A stretch of 64,000 nucleotides of DNA from Bubalus kerabau. Taxonomy: Eukaryota > Chordata > Mammalia > Artiodactyla > Bovidae. Shown here in pieces: positions 50,319-62,071 of this stretch; within the stretch, counting starts at the first letter, position 1; each line of letters begins with the position of its first letter. The position numbers and the translations under genes were made by a program. Location: the NCBI RefSeq assembly GCF_029407905.1, contig NC_073624.1, positions 7,948,501 to 8,012,500 of the forward strand, given 5' to 3'. The notes under the pieces were generated by a model. It was not told the origin of the DNA. It did no database searches and saw nothing but the letters and a program-made list of their open reading frames with translations.

Positions 50319-51245
50319 GGCACCTCTCAGCCCCCGGCGCTCGGAAGTGCTCCAGACGGGGGCGTGATTCCACTGTACTTGCCCCTTCCTCTGAGAAGTC
50401 TACCCTCATTGGCTTGAGATGCATCCAAGGGTACATACACATGCAGGGTTGTAGCCAGCTTGACTCATTACCAACTTAACTTTTTTGATGGTTGGTTGAG
50501 TTTTGGGGAGGAGGTTGGACCAATGGCCATATGAAAAGAACACATGATAGAAAACCTAAAAATGAAACTCGATGGGGATTTATTGATTTTCCTGAAGGGA
50601 ATGGACTATTGCTCTCATGTATAATCTTCTCTAGTTAAAGTCTTTTTTAAATTTACCAGCTATTCTCTTTCCCTGAACCACCCCCCGGCTCCAGGTTCTA
50701 CAACCAATTTGCTACCATGTAATTCTCTTGGTATTCTCCTCCTATATACTTTTGCACGTCTCCATCTTGGTATTTTCCTCACTAAAAGTGTTGTGACTAT
50801 GCCACAGGCATGCCTATTATTCTTGAGCTTTTTTTCTCCTGATTCAGGAAAGATATCTTCTTTAGTGTGTGAGCTATTTATTTTGTGGGGGAAATGAAAA
50901 TAATTAATTCCAAATGATTCTCTTATAAACTGTTTGTAAGCATCACTTATTCTTTCGTATCTGACATAATTAAAAAATATTTATTTTGAATCAACCTTTT
51001 CATTACAGAATTTGAGGTTTTGTGTTCATCCATATGGGCCCCAGTAAATTGTAAGCACAAAAGTGATTCTTCGAATTTGCCCTTTAGAGTATTACATTGG
51101 GTTTACAACCAGCTGGTAAAAATCACAGAAAAGGGAAAGGGAGCAGATACCTTGTTTAGGCTCTGGAATACTGTCTTCTTTTATAAACTCATGGTAGAGG
51201 CTGTATATTTTGAGAATAAACTTCTGGTTAAGGTTATTTCCGTTT
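50319..51245 (+). other. SLC25A17: SLC25A17 3' UTR (inferred extent)
   Basis: Non-coding sequence without a recognised repeat follows the TGA. ATTAAA at 50969-50974 and AATAAA at 51215-51220 are candidate poly(A) signals. An old MER5A begins near 51262, just beyond. Confidence 0.6.
51215..51220 (+). terminator. Candidate poly(A) signal AATAAA of SLC25A17
   Basis: Canonical hexamer about 0.9 kb after the stop codon, with T/G-rich sequence after it (CTTCTGGTTAAGG). Confidence 0.5.
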
Positions 51246-51261
51246 GAAAATGTTGCTTAGA

Positions 51262-51412
51262 GTCCTGCTACTCAAAGTGTGGGTCCCAAACAGTAGCATC
51301 TACATCACCTTGGGAGCTTGTTGGACATGCCATCCCAGACCTTCTGAATCATCTTTTGTGTTTTAACAAGATACTCATGTGATCTGTACTCATCAAAGTT
51401 CAAGAGAACTTA
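51262..51412 (+). repeat. MER5A (hAT-Charlie) at the 3' edge of SLC25A17
   Basis: CTACTCAAAGTGTGGGTCCC, CATCACCTTGGGAGCTTGTT and TGTGTTTTAACAAGATACTC match MER5A. Confidence 0.75.
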
Positions 51413-52574
51413 GAGCTCCTGACTCCACCGAAGATGCAGTTGGTTTCAATTATGGAAACCAAACATCGATATCGAAGGAAGGGTAGACTAATGTACTGTA
51501 TTAGAGCATCCTGTGAAAAGACCAGAAGTTCTGTCATCATTTACGTCCACCTCACAGCGCATGTTCAGGTTGGTAGGACTTTCATTATGTGGTCAGCAAT
51601 GAATTTTGACGTCTCAAGGCACTCAAGAAGCAAACCCTCTTGACATGAGTAGAACAGCAGCTTTTTTAGACTTTATTTTAGCCCCTATATCAAAATGACA
51701 GGTTTTTCATTTATAAGTCTTATTCAGTCAATTAGAGTAATAATGAAGGGTCTATGTCTATTCTATACTAGTATTTAAGTTCAATTTTGAGAGTGGAAAT
51801 TTATTTTCTCTCATCCTGATGGTAATTTCAAAATACATGATTATTAGACTAGTAATAATCAAAAGATCATTGTGTTGTTCTAGAAAACAAAACCTATGAG
51901 GAACTCGTAATCAGAGAACTAGACTGAACACTTCTCTAAAAGCTAGAGAATTGGCCCCACTAACTGCTTTTTATTTTATTTATATATTTTATTTTTTGAA
52001 GTGTGTGTGTGTGAATGTGTCAAGGCTTGAGTGGGGAGCTTGGGGGAAGAATGACCATAAAGATGCCATGTGTACTTTTGTTATTATTTTAATTTTTAAT
52101 TTTGATGTTCACTTTGGAACTTGAATTTTGAGCTCAGGGTATTATGAATTGTTGGTATGTTAAAATAATTCCCAAGTCAGGATATATAGTTATATTGGAT
52201 GTTTATGATGTGGGAATGTATCTGATGCTTCTTTTTTATCTGATTTTATGAGGAAACAATTTCACTTTGAGGTTTATGTTCCCTGTGGAAGCTAAGCTCA
52301 CTATGAGTTAATAACTCACCCAGTTTTATAACCTTTGATTGTTAATAAGTTGCTTGAGAAAACTAAGGAGCTGAATTCTATACTAGGGGAAGGGAAGACT
52401 TTCTTTCTGATTCTTTATGCAGTTTCTCTAGAAAATGAGGATTAAGAATCTTAGAGATTATGTTAGAAAATTTCATCTGTAAGCATTTAATCTGTGCTTT
52501 AAAGTGGACATTAAATGTCCATTCTTGTCTATTTTACTGTTAAGTTTGAAACACAGAAATAGAATTTACCATCA
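51413..52574. other. Intergenic DNA downstream of SLC25A17
   Basis: AT-rich, with a GT microsatellite near 52000. No gene seen. Confidence 0.5.
51990..52022. repeat. (GT)n microsatellite
   Basis: GTGTGTGTGTGTGAATGTG within AT-rich DNA. Confidence 0.7.
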
Positions 52575-52720
52575 GAACATAAGCAGTTGGAGTTAGAATC
52601 TTGGGTTTTATTCTCAGCTCTGCCACTAACAAGTTATGTCATCTTATGTTTCAGCTTTTTTATAAGTGGAGGCAATAATACAATCGATCCATCTCAGAGG
52701 GTATTTGAGAGCTCATAATG
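52575..52720 (+). repeat. MIR (sense)
   Basis: TATTCTCAGCTCTGCCACTA and TAAGTGGAGGCAATAATACA follow MIR order. Confidence 0.7.
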
Positions 52721-52799
52721 TCAGCTAAATCCCTTTATGATCGTGGGAGAAGGAAGATCTGAGTGAAACTTGTAACAAGCCCAGATTTATATGGCAATT

Positions 52800-52950
52800 T
52801 CCCTTCTTAAAGCTTATACACTTTCTCATTTTATAATCCCAATACCTCTGTGAAATAGGGGGCAAGTAACCATATTCCCATTTAATTAATAAGGAAATTG
52901 AGACAGCTATCAAATGACTTGCCTGGTTGGAGCCAGGACTAGAGTTGGGT
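52800..52950 (-). repeat. MIR (antisense)
   Basis: TTTATAATCCCAATACCTCT, AATAAGGAAATTGAGACAGC and TTGCCTGGTTGGAGCCAGGA are a reversed MIR. Confidence 0.65.
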
Positions 52951-52954
52951 TTCC

Positions 52955-53205
52955 TGCAGTCTAGTGTAATGATTACGAGAATGGGTTCTGGAGTTAGACC
53001 TAAGTTCAACTCTGGTCTTGCTCTACCAGCTGTGGGAACAAGGCAATTGCCAAACTGGTGTAAAACTCAGTTTTCTCAACTATGAAATGGAGATGATGAT
53101 AAACCTACCTCATAGGGTGATTGCGAAGATTGAATGAGATCATATATATAAATTTCCTAGCACAAGGCTTGCCATATAGGAAGAGCTAGATAAATATTAG
53201 TGACG
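52955..53205 (+). repeat. MIR, nearly full length (sense)
   Basis: GGGTTCTGGAGTTAGACCTA, CTCAACTATGAAATGGAGAT, CTACCTCATAGGGTGATTGC and GCTAGATAAATATTAGTGA span the whole MIR. Confidence 0.8.
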
Positions 53206-53249
53206 ACTATTACTACAATATTATTATTGATGAAGGATGTGACTGAATA

Positions 53250-53725
53250 GATGCAACTGTAGTTCAGCGGAAAGCACTCTGGGTTTTGAGTCAGATCTAG
53301 GTGCAGAGTTTCATTCTGTCACTTAAAAGCATTGTGGCGTGGAGTCACAGATGTAGAGGATGGACTTGCCATGGGGAACAAGGGTAGGGATGGATTGGGA
53401 GATTGGGGCTGATATGTGCATACACTATATATAAAATAGATGGCTAATTGGGGCCTACTGTATAGCACAGGAAACTACTCAATACTCTGTAACTACCTAT
53501 ATAGGAATAGAAACTAAAAAAGTGTGGATATGTGTATGTGTGTAGCTGATTTACTTTGCTATATAGCAGAAACTGGCATGGAACTGTGAATCAGCTATAC
53601 TCCAATGAAGATTAATTTTTTAAAAAAAGCACTGTAGCCACAGACAAGTCATTTCCTCTCCTTTCTTAGTCTTTATGTGTTTATCTTTCCAATAGAAATG
53701 ATTACCAGGCAAGGCTATTTTATAT
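53250..53725 (+). repeat. MIR split by an L1 fragment
   Basis: The MIR head (53250-53335, GAGTCAGATCTAGGTGCAGA) resumes at 53630 (GTAGCCACAGACAAGTCATT). AAAGCATTGT before and AAAGCACTGT after the insert form its target-site duplication. Confidence 0.7.
53343..53628 (+). mobile_element. Ruminant L1 3' end (sense), inserted in the MIR
   Basis: GGGGCCTACTGTATAGCACA, TTTACTTTGCTATATAGCAG and ATACTCCAATGAAGATTAAT with an A-rich tail. Confidence 0.82.
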
Positions 53726-53765
53726 GTGTGTGTGTGTGTGTATAATTGTGTGTGTGTATAATTTT
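53722..53765. repeat. (GT)n microsatellites
   Basis: Two TGTGTGTGTG runs separated by TATAATT. Confidence 0.8.
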
Positions 53766-53840
53766 TTAATTTTTAGAACCAGCCTTGCAAGGTAATCACT
53801 TCTGTTGGCTGGATGAGGATGTACATGTATATGTGTGTGT

Positions 53841-54034
53841 GTGCTTAGTCGCCCAGTCATGTCCAACTCTGTGACCCCATGGGCTGTAGCCCTCCAGACT
53901 CTTCTGTCTATGGGCATTCTCCAGGCAAGAATACTGGAATAGGTTTCCATGCCTTCCTTCAGGGCATGCCCTCCTTCCCAACCCAGGTCTCCTTCACTGT
54001 AGGCAGATTTACCAACTGAGCCACCAGGGAAGCC
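53841..54034 (-). repeat. Bov-tA SINE (antisense)
   Basis: GTGCTTAGTCGCCCAGTCAT to TGAGCCACCAGGGAAGCCC, between GT-rich and TA-rich simple sequence. Confidence 0.87.
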
Positions 54035-54094
54035 CATATATATGTATATATGCATCTGGCAGAGTATATGACATATAAATGTGCTTAATAAATG

Positions 54095-54235
54095 CCAAGG
54101 TTTTCCACTCAGATGTAATTGACATATAACATTTTATTAGTTTCAGATGTACAACGGAGTGATTTCATATAGGTATATATTGCAAAATGATCACCACAGT
54201 AAGTCTAGAAAACATCTACCACCAAAACATGCACC
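54095..54235 (-). repeat. L1 3' UTR fragment (antisense)
   Basis: GATGTAATTGACATATAACA, TAGTTTCAGATGTACAACGG and TGCAAAATGATCACCACAGT match the same L1 end as at 34650. Confidence 0.7.
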
Positions 54236-54354
54236 AGATAAATGCTGTTTAAACCAAGAAAGCCAACTATATTTTACTTTGAGGCAGTGTTTCATCTTCC
54301 CATTTGTTTTGTTAGTGAACATTTCTTTTCTGGAAGGCTTTTGTGTACCTCATC

Positions 54355-54394
54355 AAAAGTGAAGCCAAAAAAAAAAAAAAAAAGTGAAGCCAAA
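54355..54394. repeat. A17 tract between 15-bp direct repeats
   Basis: AAAAGTGAAGCCAAA occurs at 54355-54369 and 54380-54394, with only As between. Confidence 0.85.
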
Positions 54395-54423
54395 CCCAGT
54401 AATTTTATGTTTTAACCACTACA

Positions 54424-54770
54424 AGAGTCCCTTGGACAGCAAGGAGATCAACCAGTCAACTCTAAAGGAAATCAACCCTGAATAGTCATTGGAAGGACTG
54501 ATGCCGAAGCTCCAGTACTTCGGCCACCTGATGCGAATAGTCAGCTCATTGAAAAGAGCCAACTCATCTTTTCCTAATACTGGGAAAGATTGAGGGCAGG
54601 AGGAGAAGGGGGTGACAGAGGATGAGATGGTTAGATGGTATCACCAACTCAATGGACATGAGTTTGAGCAAACTCCGGGAGATAGTGAAGGACAGGGAAG
54701 CCTAACATGCTGCAGTCCATGGGGTTGCAAAGTGTCGGACACGACTGAGTGAATAAACTGACTGACTGAC
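54424..54770 (+). mobile_element. BovB 3' fragment (sense), intergenic
   Basis: Degenerate C-terminal BovB text from AGTCCCTTGGACAGCAAGGA to an ACTGACTGACTGAC tail. A Bov-tA SINE follows directly. Confidence 0.88.
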
Positions 54771-54965
54771 TAGACGGTAAAGAATATGCCTTCAATGCAG
54801 GGGATCCAGGTTCAATCCCAGGGTCGCAAAGATCCCCTGGAGAAGGAAATGGCAACCCACTCCAGTATTCTTGCCTGGAGAATTCCATGGACAGAGGAGA
54901 CTGGTGGGCTACAGTCCAGGAGGTTGCAAAGAGTTGGACACAACTGAGTGACTAACACTTTTCTT
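54771..54965 (+). repeat. Bov-tA SINE (sense)
   Basis: TAAAGAATATGCCTTCAATG, GGTTCAATCCCAGGGTC, A unit, GAGTGACTAACACTTTTC. Confidence 0.87.
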
Positions 54966-55639
54966 TAGTGACTGAACAATAATCCAACATTCAGATGAAG
55001 GCACCCAAATGTTTATCAGTTCATCAGTAAAATATGAACTGGTTCAGTAGCACAGAGTCACTGGCTGAGTTTCTGTCTCATCTTGGCTCTCTAGAAAAGC
55101 TAAAGAATTGTGACTTCATGGCACCAAATGCCACATGTCTCTGGAGAGCCCTGCTTCTGGGCTGATGAATTACTTACCTAGCAGTGTTGACTGTCACCAG
55201 AATACCAAAGATATACAAAGGCTCACTTGTAGAATATTTTTATATGCAGGAAATGCAACTGATGTGACCACACAGGATTTTTACTATAGAAATGATTGGA
55301 CCTTGGGTTAGTGCTTTCTTTATGGGGCATACTGGTAGCCCCTGAAAATTATGTTCCTTGAGACACAAGAGACAAGAAAATAACTTACCGTGGACTGCAT
55401 GAGAAAAGAGAAGATAGAAAATAACTATAAAGACAGAGTGGAGAGGAAATTAGGAGACGGATATGAGGGTCAGGGGGAGGTGGGGACAAGGCACCAGTGC
55501 CTAGCATAGCACTCAAGGAAGCCTGCTCAAAAAATGCTCATAGACTAGGCAGTGAACTGTGGAACCCACCAAATGAGATCCAGTCTGGGGAAAGGGAAGG
55601 AAAACTTGGTTTGGACCTAACCGTGAGAATGGGTAATGG
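54966..55639. other. Intergenic DNA, nothing recognised
   Basis: No repeat or frame with coding character. Confidence 0.45.
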
Positions 55640-55855
55640 AATTTCTGTGTGTAGAGTGCCTGGTAAATGCCAGGCACAATGAACTTACATATATCTTGAT
55701 ACCTTTGTAATAACTCTAAACACATGGGATTGATTCCCATTAACAGATAAGATAGGTAAGGTTTCAAGGGTAATTTATCTGTGGTCACTCAATGACTGAG
55801 GGTCAGGATTTAAAATTTAGGCTGACCAGAACTTTCTACATTGCCACACCACATT
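55640..55855 (-). repeat. MIR (antisense)
   Basis: CCTGGTAAATGCCAGGCACA, TTCCCATTAACAGATAAGAT and GAGGGTCAGGATTTAAAATT in reversed MIR order. Confidence 0.6.
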
Positions 55856-56157
55856 CTTCGGATGTCCCTAAAAGTAAGCCTTCTGAGCCAGTGTGTGCAT
55901 TCCCTTTTCAAACCTAGAGGAATGTGATTGAAGATGTGTAACTCTTTCTGTAATGAACTGTAGCACCTCTATATGGTGCTACAAGGTTCAAGGGAAGCCT
56001 CTGGCCTCTGAATCCAAGGGTGGCTCCATAAATCCAAGTCTTTCTCCTATTCTTGGTGGAGATTAGGAATCAGCTCTTCCTGGAAGCCTTTCTGGAATTT
56101 TGTGTTCTCCTACCTACCTACCTCCAAAGACTTCTGTGCACCTGTACTGTTTTGTAT

Positions 56158-56470
56158 GGGCTTCCCTGGTGGCTCAGCGGTAAAGAATCTGCCTGCCAAT
56201 GCAGGGGTCACAGGTTCAAACCCTGGTTCGGGAAGACCCCACATGTCGTGGAGCCACTAAGCCTGTGCGCCACAACTATTGAGCCTGTGCTCTAGAGCCC
56301 GGGAGCCACAACTAGTGAATGCCACGTGCCTAGAGCCCGTGCTCCACAAGAGAAACCACTGCAATGAGAAGCCCACGCATCACAGCTGGGCAGTAGCTCC
56401 CACTATGCAACTGGAGAAGACCCGCGCACAGCAGCGAAGACCCAGCACAGCCATAAATAAATCTTTTTTA
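56158..56470 (+). repeat. CHR-type SINE, long form (sense)
   Basis: GGGCTTCCCTGGTGGCTCAG, CAGGTTCAAACCCTGGTTCG, repeated CACAACTATTGAGCC-type text, then CAGCCATAAATAAATC. Confidence 0.87.
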
Positions 56471-56759
56471 AAAAATTGAGAAAGTCCTTTCTATTTCTCT
56501 TTTAATTTACAGCTAGTTTATAGGTATGACATTTACAGATTTTTTTTCTAATGCATTCATTCTCACTTTATTCTCTCTATTGAAATGATTAATTACTTTT
56601 GTACTGTACAGATGGAGAAGTGAGACACAGGTCTGGCTCAGGTCGCATAGCAAAGGATTGGGAGTCAAAAACAGGAGTTCCGGCCCCCTGGTAGTCTATC
56701 CAGTAAGCTTTCACTGGCTTGTACTGCTTGGAGGTTTAAAGTTTTTATTTTAGTTTTGG

Positions 56760-57235
56760 AGATATTTTTGGTTATAAAAAATAACACACAGTCATTAAAA
56801 TTTTTCAGAAAATACAGAAAAGAAGAATGAAGTGAGTAAAGATATATTCCTGTATGCCTGTGTTTATATATATCTTCGTATATTCTTACTGCCCAGAAAT
56901 CACTGCTAATATTTCACTATATCTATTTTCGGACTTGTTTAAATACATAAATTCACAGATATATTTAGGTAGGATTTTTAAAATGAGATCAGACTGTGCC
57001 TAACTTTGTAACTTTTTGATCTCATATATAACTTGCTGTCAATAAATATGTCATAGTTTGTTATGTAAAATTGCATTGTATGAATGTACCATTATCTAGT
57101 TAGACTCCTATTGATGGGCTTCTGGGTTGTTTCCAATTTTTTGCTATTATGAATAATGTGATAAAATCCTTTATATATGATTCCCTTTATATTTTCTGAT
57201 TACTTCTTTAAGAAAAAATTTCCAGGAGTCCAGTT
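56760..57235 (-). repeat. Old LINE fragment (antisense)
   Basis: CCTATTGATGGGCTTCTGGG, TGCTATTATGAATAATGTGA and CCAGGAGTCCAGTTCCTGGG are typical of antisense old L1 3' ends. Confidence 0.5.
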
Positions 57236-57328
57236 CCTGGGTTAGAAAGGTATGCCTCTTGCAAATTATATTATTAAATTAAAACTTCATCCTGTCTATT
57301 CTTTTTATTTTCATTATCAAGCATTTTC

Positions 57329-57527
57329 TGGGACTTCCCTAGTGGTCCAGTGGCTAGGATTCCATGCTCCCAGCACAGGGGTCCCGGGTTCGAGCCCTGA
57401 TCAGGGAACTAGATCCCACATACCACAATTAAGTTCGCAAGCCACAGCTAAAGCTCTCACATGCCACAGCTAAAATCACACACGCTGCAACCAAGACCCA
57501 GCACAGCCAAATAAATAAATATTTTTT
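57329..57527 (+). repeat. CHR-type SINE (sense)
   Basis: GGGACTTCCCTAGTGGTCCA, CCCGGGTTCGAGCCCTGATC, CAGCCAAATAAATAAAT. Confidence 0.87.
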
Positions 57528-57799
57528 AAAAATAAAATTCTCCCTTCCTTAAAAAGAAAAAGAAACTTCTTTTCTTCACCTCTACTTTGACAAACAGCAG
57601 GAGAAATTCCATTCTGGGTGTGACAGGGAAGAAAAGTTGTATGCCAGGGGCTAAGCTTTATATGCTTTTTCATTTAATTCTTGTAACAATCCTATGAAAT
57701 TCAGAGTTAGGTGTATCAAAAGTAATTGTTACAGGAGTTTCAATTTGCTGAAAATTACATTTCTTCCGACAGATGACTGGGATCATTGAACAGCACATG

Positions 57800-57905
57800 C
57801 TGATGCGTAATAATTTATTGAGCACCTACTATGCTCCAGTTGCCATACTAGGTGCTTTACATAAACTGTCTTATTTAAGCCTGCTACCGAGGTGCCAAAG
57901 CTGGC
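57800..57905 (-). repeat. MIR (antisense)
   Basis: TTTATTGAGCACCTACTATG and ACTAGGTGCTTTACATAAAC are a reversed MIR 3' end. Confidence 0.7.
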
Positions 57906-58277
57906 ATACTTTCCACAGTTTTTTCCCTTCGAGCTTTGGTTCTGAGTCTGCATCCCAGCTCCCGAGTCTTTGTTAGGTGGCGAATTCTAGAGGGCAGGGA
58001 CTTACTCTGAATCATTCCCTAGATCACCCGTGAACATGGGGTCACTCTGGGCATGTGCAACTGTAGAAATGCTTTAAGATGATGATCGTTACGAAAGTCC
58101 AAGGAGACTTTTACTATTTATCTTTTATTGACTTTTTACTTAATTAGTAAGCTGTTTGATAGAAGATGGCTGTGTTTTGGTTTTGTTTTAAACAACTGCA
58201 GCTATGGAAAACCTTTATGCCACCAGAGGGCATTGCAGTCAGCCTCCTTTATCATCATCATAAATCCCTGCAGTCAC

Positions 58278-58360
58278 TGTGGCTGATCCATATTGATGTA
58301 TGCCAGAAACCAATGCAATATTGTAATTATCTTTCAATTAAAAATAAATAAATAAATGAA
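58278..58360 (+). repeat. L1 3' tail (sense)
   Basis: GATCCATATTGATGTATGCC, ACCAATGCAATATTGTAATT and an AAATAAATAAATAAAT tail. Confidence 0.7.
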
Positions 58361-59131
58361 TCACTGCTGTCAGAGATGCTGAGAGAAACTTGTTCCCAAA
58401 TAAACTAAAAAAGGCAGAATTCTTAGGCATGATGAGCAATCAGCATAGGGCCCGTGGCTTGCACTTGGTGGAGCGCTACTTTGAAGAGCCTTTTTAATCT
58501 ATAAAAGTGAAGAATGGAGTAGGTAGTATTTGCTGAAATTATATTATTTTACTTTTTCCTTTCCCCAGGCCTATGCCTAAACTTTTAATTCATTATGCAC
58601 AATTTATAATCTTCTCTTGGCCAGATATTAAAGCCGGCTGCTCTGTCTCAATAGGAATTGAAGGCAGAGAACCAATGGACACAGTTTTTGTCCAGGAGCG
58701 TCCACCGCTTTACTGGTCTCTATTGACACTAATAAAAACTTGCAAAATGGGCTGAGCCACAGCTGAGTAATTCGCTTGTTTGTGTTCACCATCTGATAGA
58801 ATTGCTGATAGGCAGGGAAATGATTAAAAGGCAGAGCCGGAGGGAAAAGAGATCAAAGGCATTCTGATAATCCATGAATTTAAAAATTAGTTTAAATCTT
58901 TACTATTATTTTTTTTTCTATAAACAGGTACATCTTACCATATAATTTGAAATACATTTTCAAAGTATTGAGGCTTCTAAGATGTAGCCAACTAGAGCTC
59001 TGTCCCCTAGGAACATTTGAGATATTTATTTCACAAATACTTTTCAGTATATTTGATAAAGACTGGGGCATACAGATATGAATAATAATCTTTATATATT
59101 GCTTTGCAGTGTATAGAACAATCTGGCATCT
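58361..59131. other. Intergenic DNA, nothing recognised
   Basis: AT-rich. A 60-codon frame at 58573-58755 has no known motif. Confidence 0.45.
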
Positions 59132-59260
59132 TAGAGAAGGAAATGGTAACCCACTCCAGTGTTCTTGCCTGGAGAATCCCATGGACAGAGGAGTCTGGTG
59201 GGCTACAGTCCATGGGGTTCACAGAGTCAGACACAACTGAACGGCTAACACTTTCACTAA
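59132..59260 (+). repeat. Bov-tA A unit, head-truncated (sense)
   Basis: GAGAAGGAAATGGTAACCCA to AACGGCTAACACTTTCACTA. Confidence 0.85.
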
Positions 59261-59661
59261 GGCTTTCAAGTCTTATGAATCCTAGCATCTTTCCCTAAGG
59301 TATGATTTATGCAGTAATACCTGTGTTAAAAAAGAACAGGCTCATCATTTGAGTGTCAAGCTTTGTCTCTAACACAAAGGTCTCTGTGCTTTTTTTTTTC
59401 TTTGGTATTTGTGGAACATAGAACCCGGGCTAGAGCTCTATCAAGTAACTTCTGCATTAAGTTCTATTTCTCTGTTTACTTACCTACCTCCATGGATAGA
59501 TTAAGGGCTCAAAACCCCACCACCATTACTGTGTCCCAAGTGTGATTTGTCCACTGAGTATATGTATTGAGGGGGAGGTGGGGTATAGTGTAGAATTTAG
59601 AGAGTGCCTAAAGTTGCAATCCCTGGGATAATGCGTGTTTTGACAGAAGTAACACATGGCT

Positions 59662-59793
59662 AGAGTAGGCAATGGCACCCCACTCCAGTACTCTTGCCTG
59701 GAGAATCCCAGGGATGGGGGAGCCTGGTGGGCTGCCGTCTATGGGGTCGCACAGAGTCGGACACGACTGAAGTGACGCAGCAGCAGCAGCAGC
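59662..59793 (+). repeat. Bov-A2 single unit (sense)
   Basis: AGGCAATGGCACCCCACTCC to an (AGC)n tail. AACACATGGCT at 59651-59661 and 59794-59804 is an 11-bp target-site duplication. Confidence 0.9.
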
Positions 59794-60039
59794 AACACAT
59801 GGCTGCTCCAAAGTTCTGTGTCTTGGTAGTTTCCGCACACTAAATGCAACATGGTACATGTACTCCTTAGTCTGAACTGAATGAGGTGCGAGATGTGTCC
59901 AGAGAGAAGGGAGCTGTGGAGTAAATGCATAAGCTCGGGAGTGTGTAAGCAGAGAGAATACTGTGGAATTAAAACAAGAATGCTGGCGTCACCCTTACCA
60001 CGTGTTATTTTTCCTCTGTTGCTCCGAGTCCTGGAGCAC

Positions 60040-60105
60040 AGTTTTCATCTTTGTGTCTCGAGTACCTAAGCGAAGACTTAATAATAAAGGTGCTTAATAA
60101 GTATT
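60040..60105 (+). repeat. L2 3'-end fragment
   Basis: TTTCATCTTTGTGTCTCGAG and TAAAGGTGCTTAATAAGTAT match the L2 terminus. Confidence 0.5.
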
Positions 60106-60994
60106 GTTGTCTTGTGCCAAAGGTATGCTGTTAATCAAGAAGTCAACAAAGAATGTTTGAGCCGTGCCACCTGCCAGCTCTCTGCTAAGTAACGGGGATA
60201 CACTGTGAGGAGAATAGACAAGGCCCCTGTCCTTGTGGGACTTGTGTTGGGATGGAGGGAGGCATGACTGTACAAGCCAGTAGGGGATTTTAGACACAGA
60301 TAAGTGCTGGAAACAACATAACACAGAAGCATATCCATCTGACATAGTCTAATGAATTTTTTTGGACTGCTGGGTCTTCGTTGCTTCCCGTGGGCTACGC
60401 GCACACGAGTAGGGACTGCTCTCTAGTTCTGGTGCCTGGGCTTCTCCTTGCAATGGCTTCTCTTGTTGCAGAGCACGGGCTCTAAGGCTCATGAGCTTCA
60501 GTAATTGTGGCACATGGGATTTGTTGCCCTGAGACATGTGGGATCTTCCTGGATCAGGGATTGAACCCATGTTCTCTACACTGGCAGGGAGATTCTTTTT
60601 TTTTAATTAATTAATTAATTTAAATTGGAGGCTAATTACTTTACAGTATTGCAGTGGTTTTTTTTGCCATACACTGACATGAATCAGCCACGGGTGTACA
60701 TGTGACCCCCCATCCCAAACTCCCCTCCACCTCCCTTCCCATCCCAACCCTCTGGGTTGTCCCAGTACACCGGCTTTAAGTGCCCTGTTTCATGCATCGA
60801 ACTTGGATTGGTCATCTGTTTCACATATGGTGATATACATGTTTCAATGCTATTCTCTAATCATCTCACCCTCGCCTTCTCCCACAGAGTCCAAAAGTGT
60901 GTTCTATGCATCTGTGTCTCTTTTGCTGTCTCGCGTATAGGGCCATCATTGCCATTTTCCTAAATTCCATATATATGCATTAATATACTGTATT

Positions 60995-62071
60995 GTTCAA
61001 GCTGGTTTTAGAAAAGGCAGAGGAACCAGAGATCAAATTGCCAACATCCCCTGGATCATGGAAAAAGGAAGAGAGTTCCAGAAAAACATCTATTTCTGCT
61101 TTATGGACTATGCCAAAGCCTTTGACTGTGTGGATCATGATAAACTGTGGAAAATTCTGAAAGAGATGGGAATACCAGACCACCTGACCTGCCTCTTGAG
61201 AATCCTATATGCAGGTCAGGAAGCAACAGTTAGAACTGGACATGGAACAACAGACTGGTTCCAAATAGGAAAAGGAGTATGTCAAGGCTGTATACTGTCA
61301 CCCTGCTTATTTAACTTCTATGCAGAGTACATCATGAGAAACACTGGGCTGGAAGAAGCACAAGCTGGAATCAAGATTGCCAGGAGAAATATCAATAATC
61401 TCAGATATGCAGATGACACCACCCTTATGGCAGAAAGTGAAGAGGAACTAAAAAGCCTCTTGATGAAAGTGAAAGAGGAGAGTGAAAAAGTTGGCTTAAA
61501 GCTCAACATTCAGAAAACTAAGATCATGGCATCTGGTCCCCTCACTTCATGGGAAATAGATGGGGAAACAGTGGAAACAGTGTTGGACTTTATTTTCTGG
61601 GGCTCCAAAATCACTGCAGATGGTGACTGCAGCCATGAAATTCAAAGACGCTTACTCCTTAGAAGGAAAGTTATGACCAACCTAGATAGCATATTGAAAA
61701 GCAGAGATATTACTTTGCCAACAAAGGTCCATCTAGTCAAGGTTATGGTTTTTCCAGTAGTCATGTGTGGATGTGAAAGTTGGACTGTGAAGAAAGCTGA
61801 GCGCCAAAGAATTGATGCTTTTGAACTGTGGTGTTGGAGAAGACTCCTGAGAGTCCCTTGGAGTGCAAGGAAATCCAACCAGTCCATTCTAAAGGAGATC
61901 AGTCCTGGGTGTTCTTTGGAAGGACTGATGCTAAAGCTGAAACTCCAATACTTTGGCCATCTCATGCGAAGAATAGACTCATTGGAAAAGACTCTGATGC
62001 TGGGAGGGGCTGGGGGCAGGAGGAGAAGGGGACGACAGAGGATGAGATGGCTGGATGGCATCACCGACTAG
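60995..62071 (+). pseudogene. BovB reverse transcriptase fragment, 5'-truncated with late nonsense codon
   Basis: The frame reads through RT landmarks: QAGFRKGRGTRDQ at the truncation, FMDYAKAFDCVDH (RT motif A, with catalytic Asp), GVCQGCILSP (motif B) and YADD (61406-61417, catalytic motif C). It continues into the C-terminal Cys/Trp region ([24 protein letters not shown]). The first ATG is at 61058, but the homologous frame starts at the 5' break. The N-terminal endonuclease is missing. TAG at 62069 replaces a Ser codon expected after GIT-D, and the same frame stays open past it to a TGA at 62174-62176. Without the endonuclease and promoter it cannot move by itself. It could be expressed only through neighbouring transcription. 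Confidence 0.9.

Noticed and set aside
61642..62064. 140-codon minus-strand frame
   Set aside because: Shadow of the sense BovB reverse transcriptase frame in the same interval.
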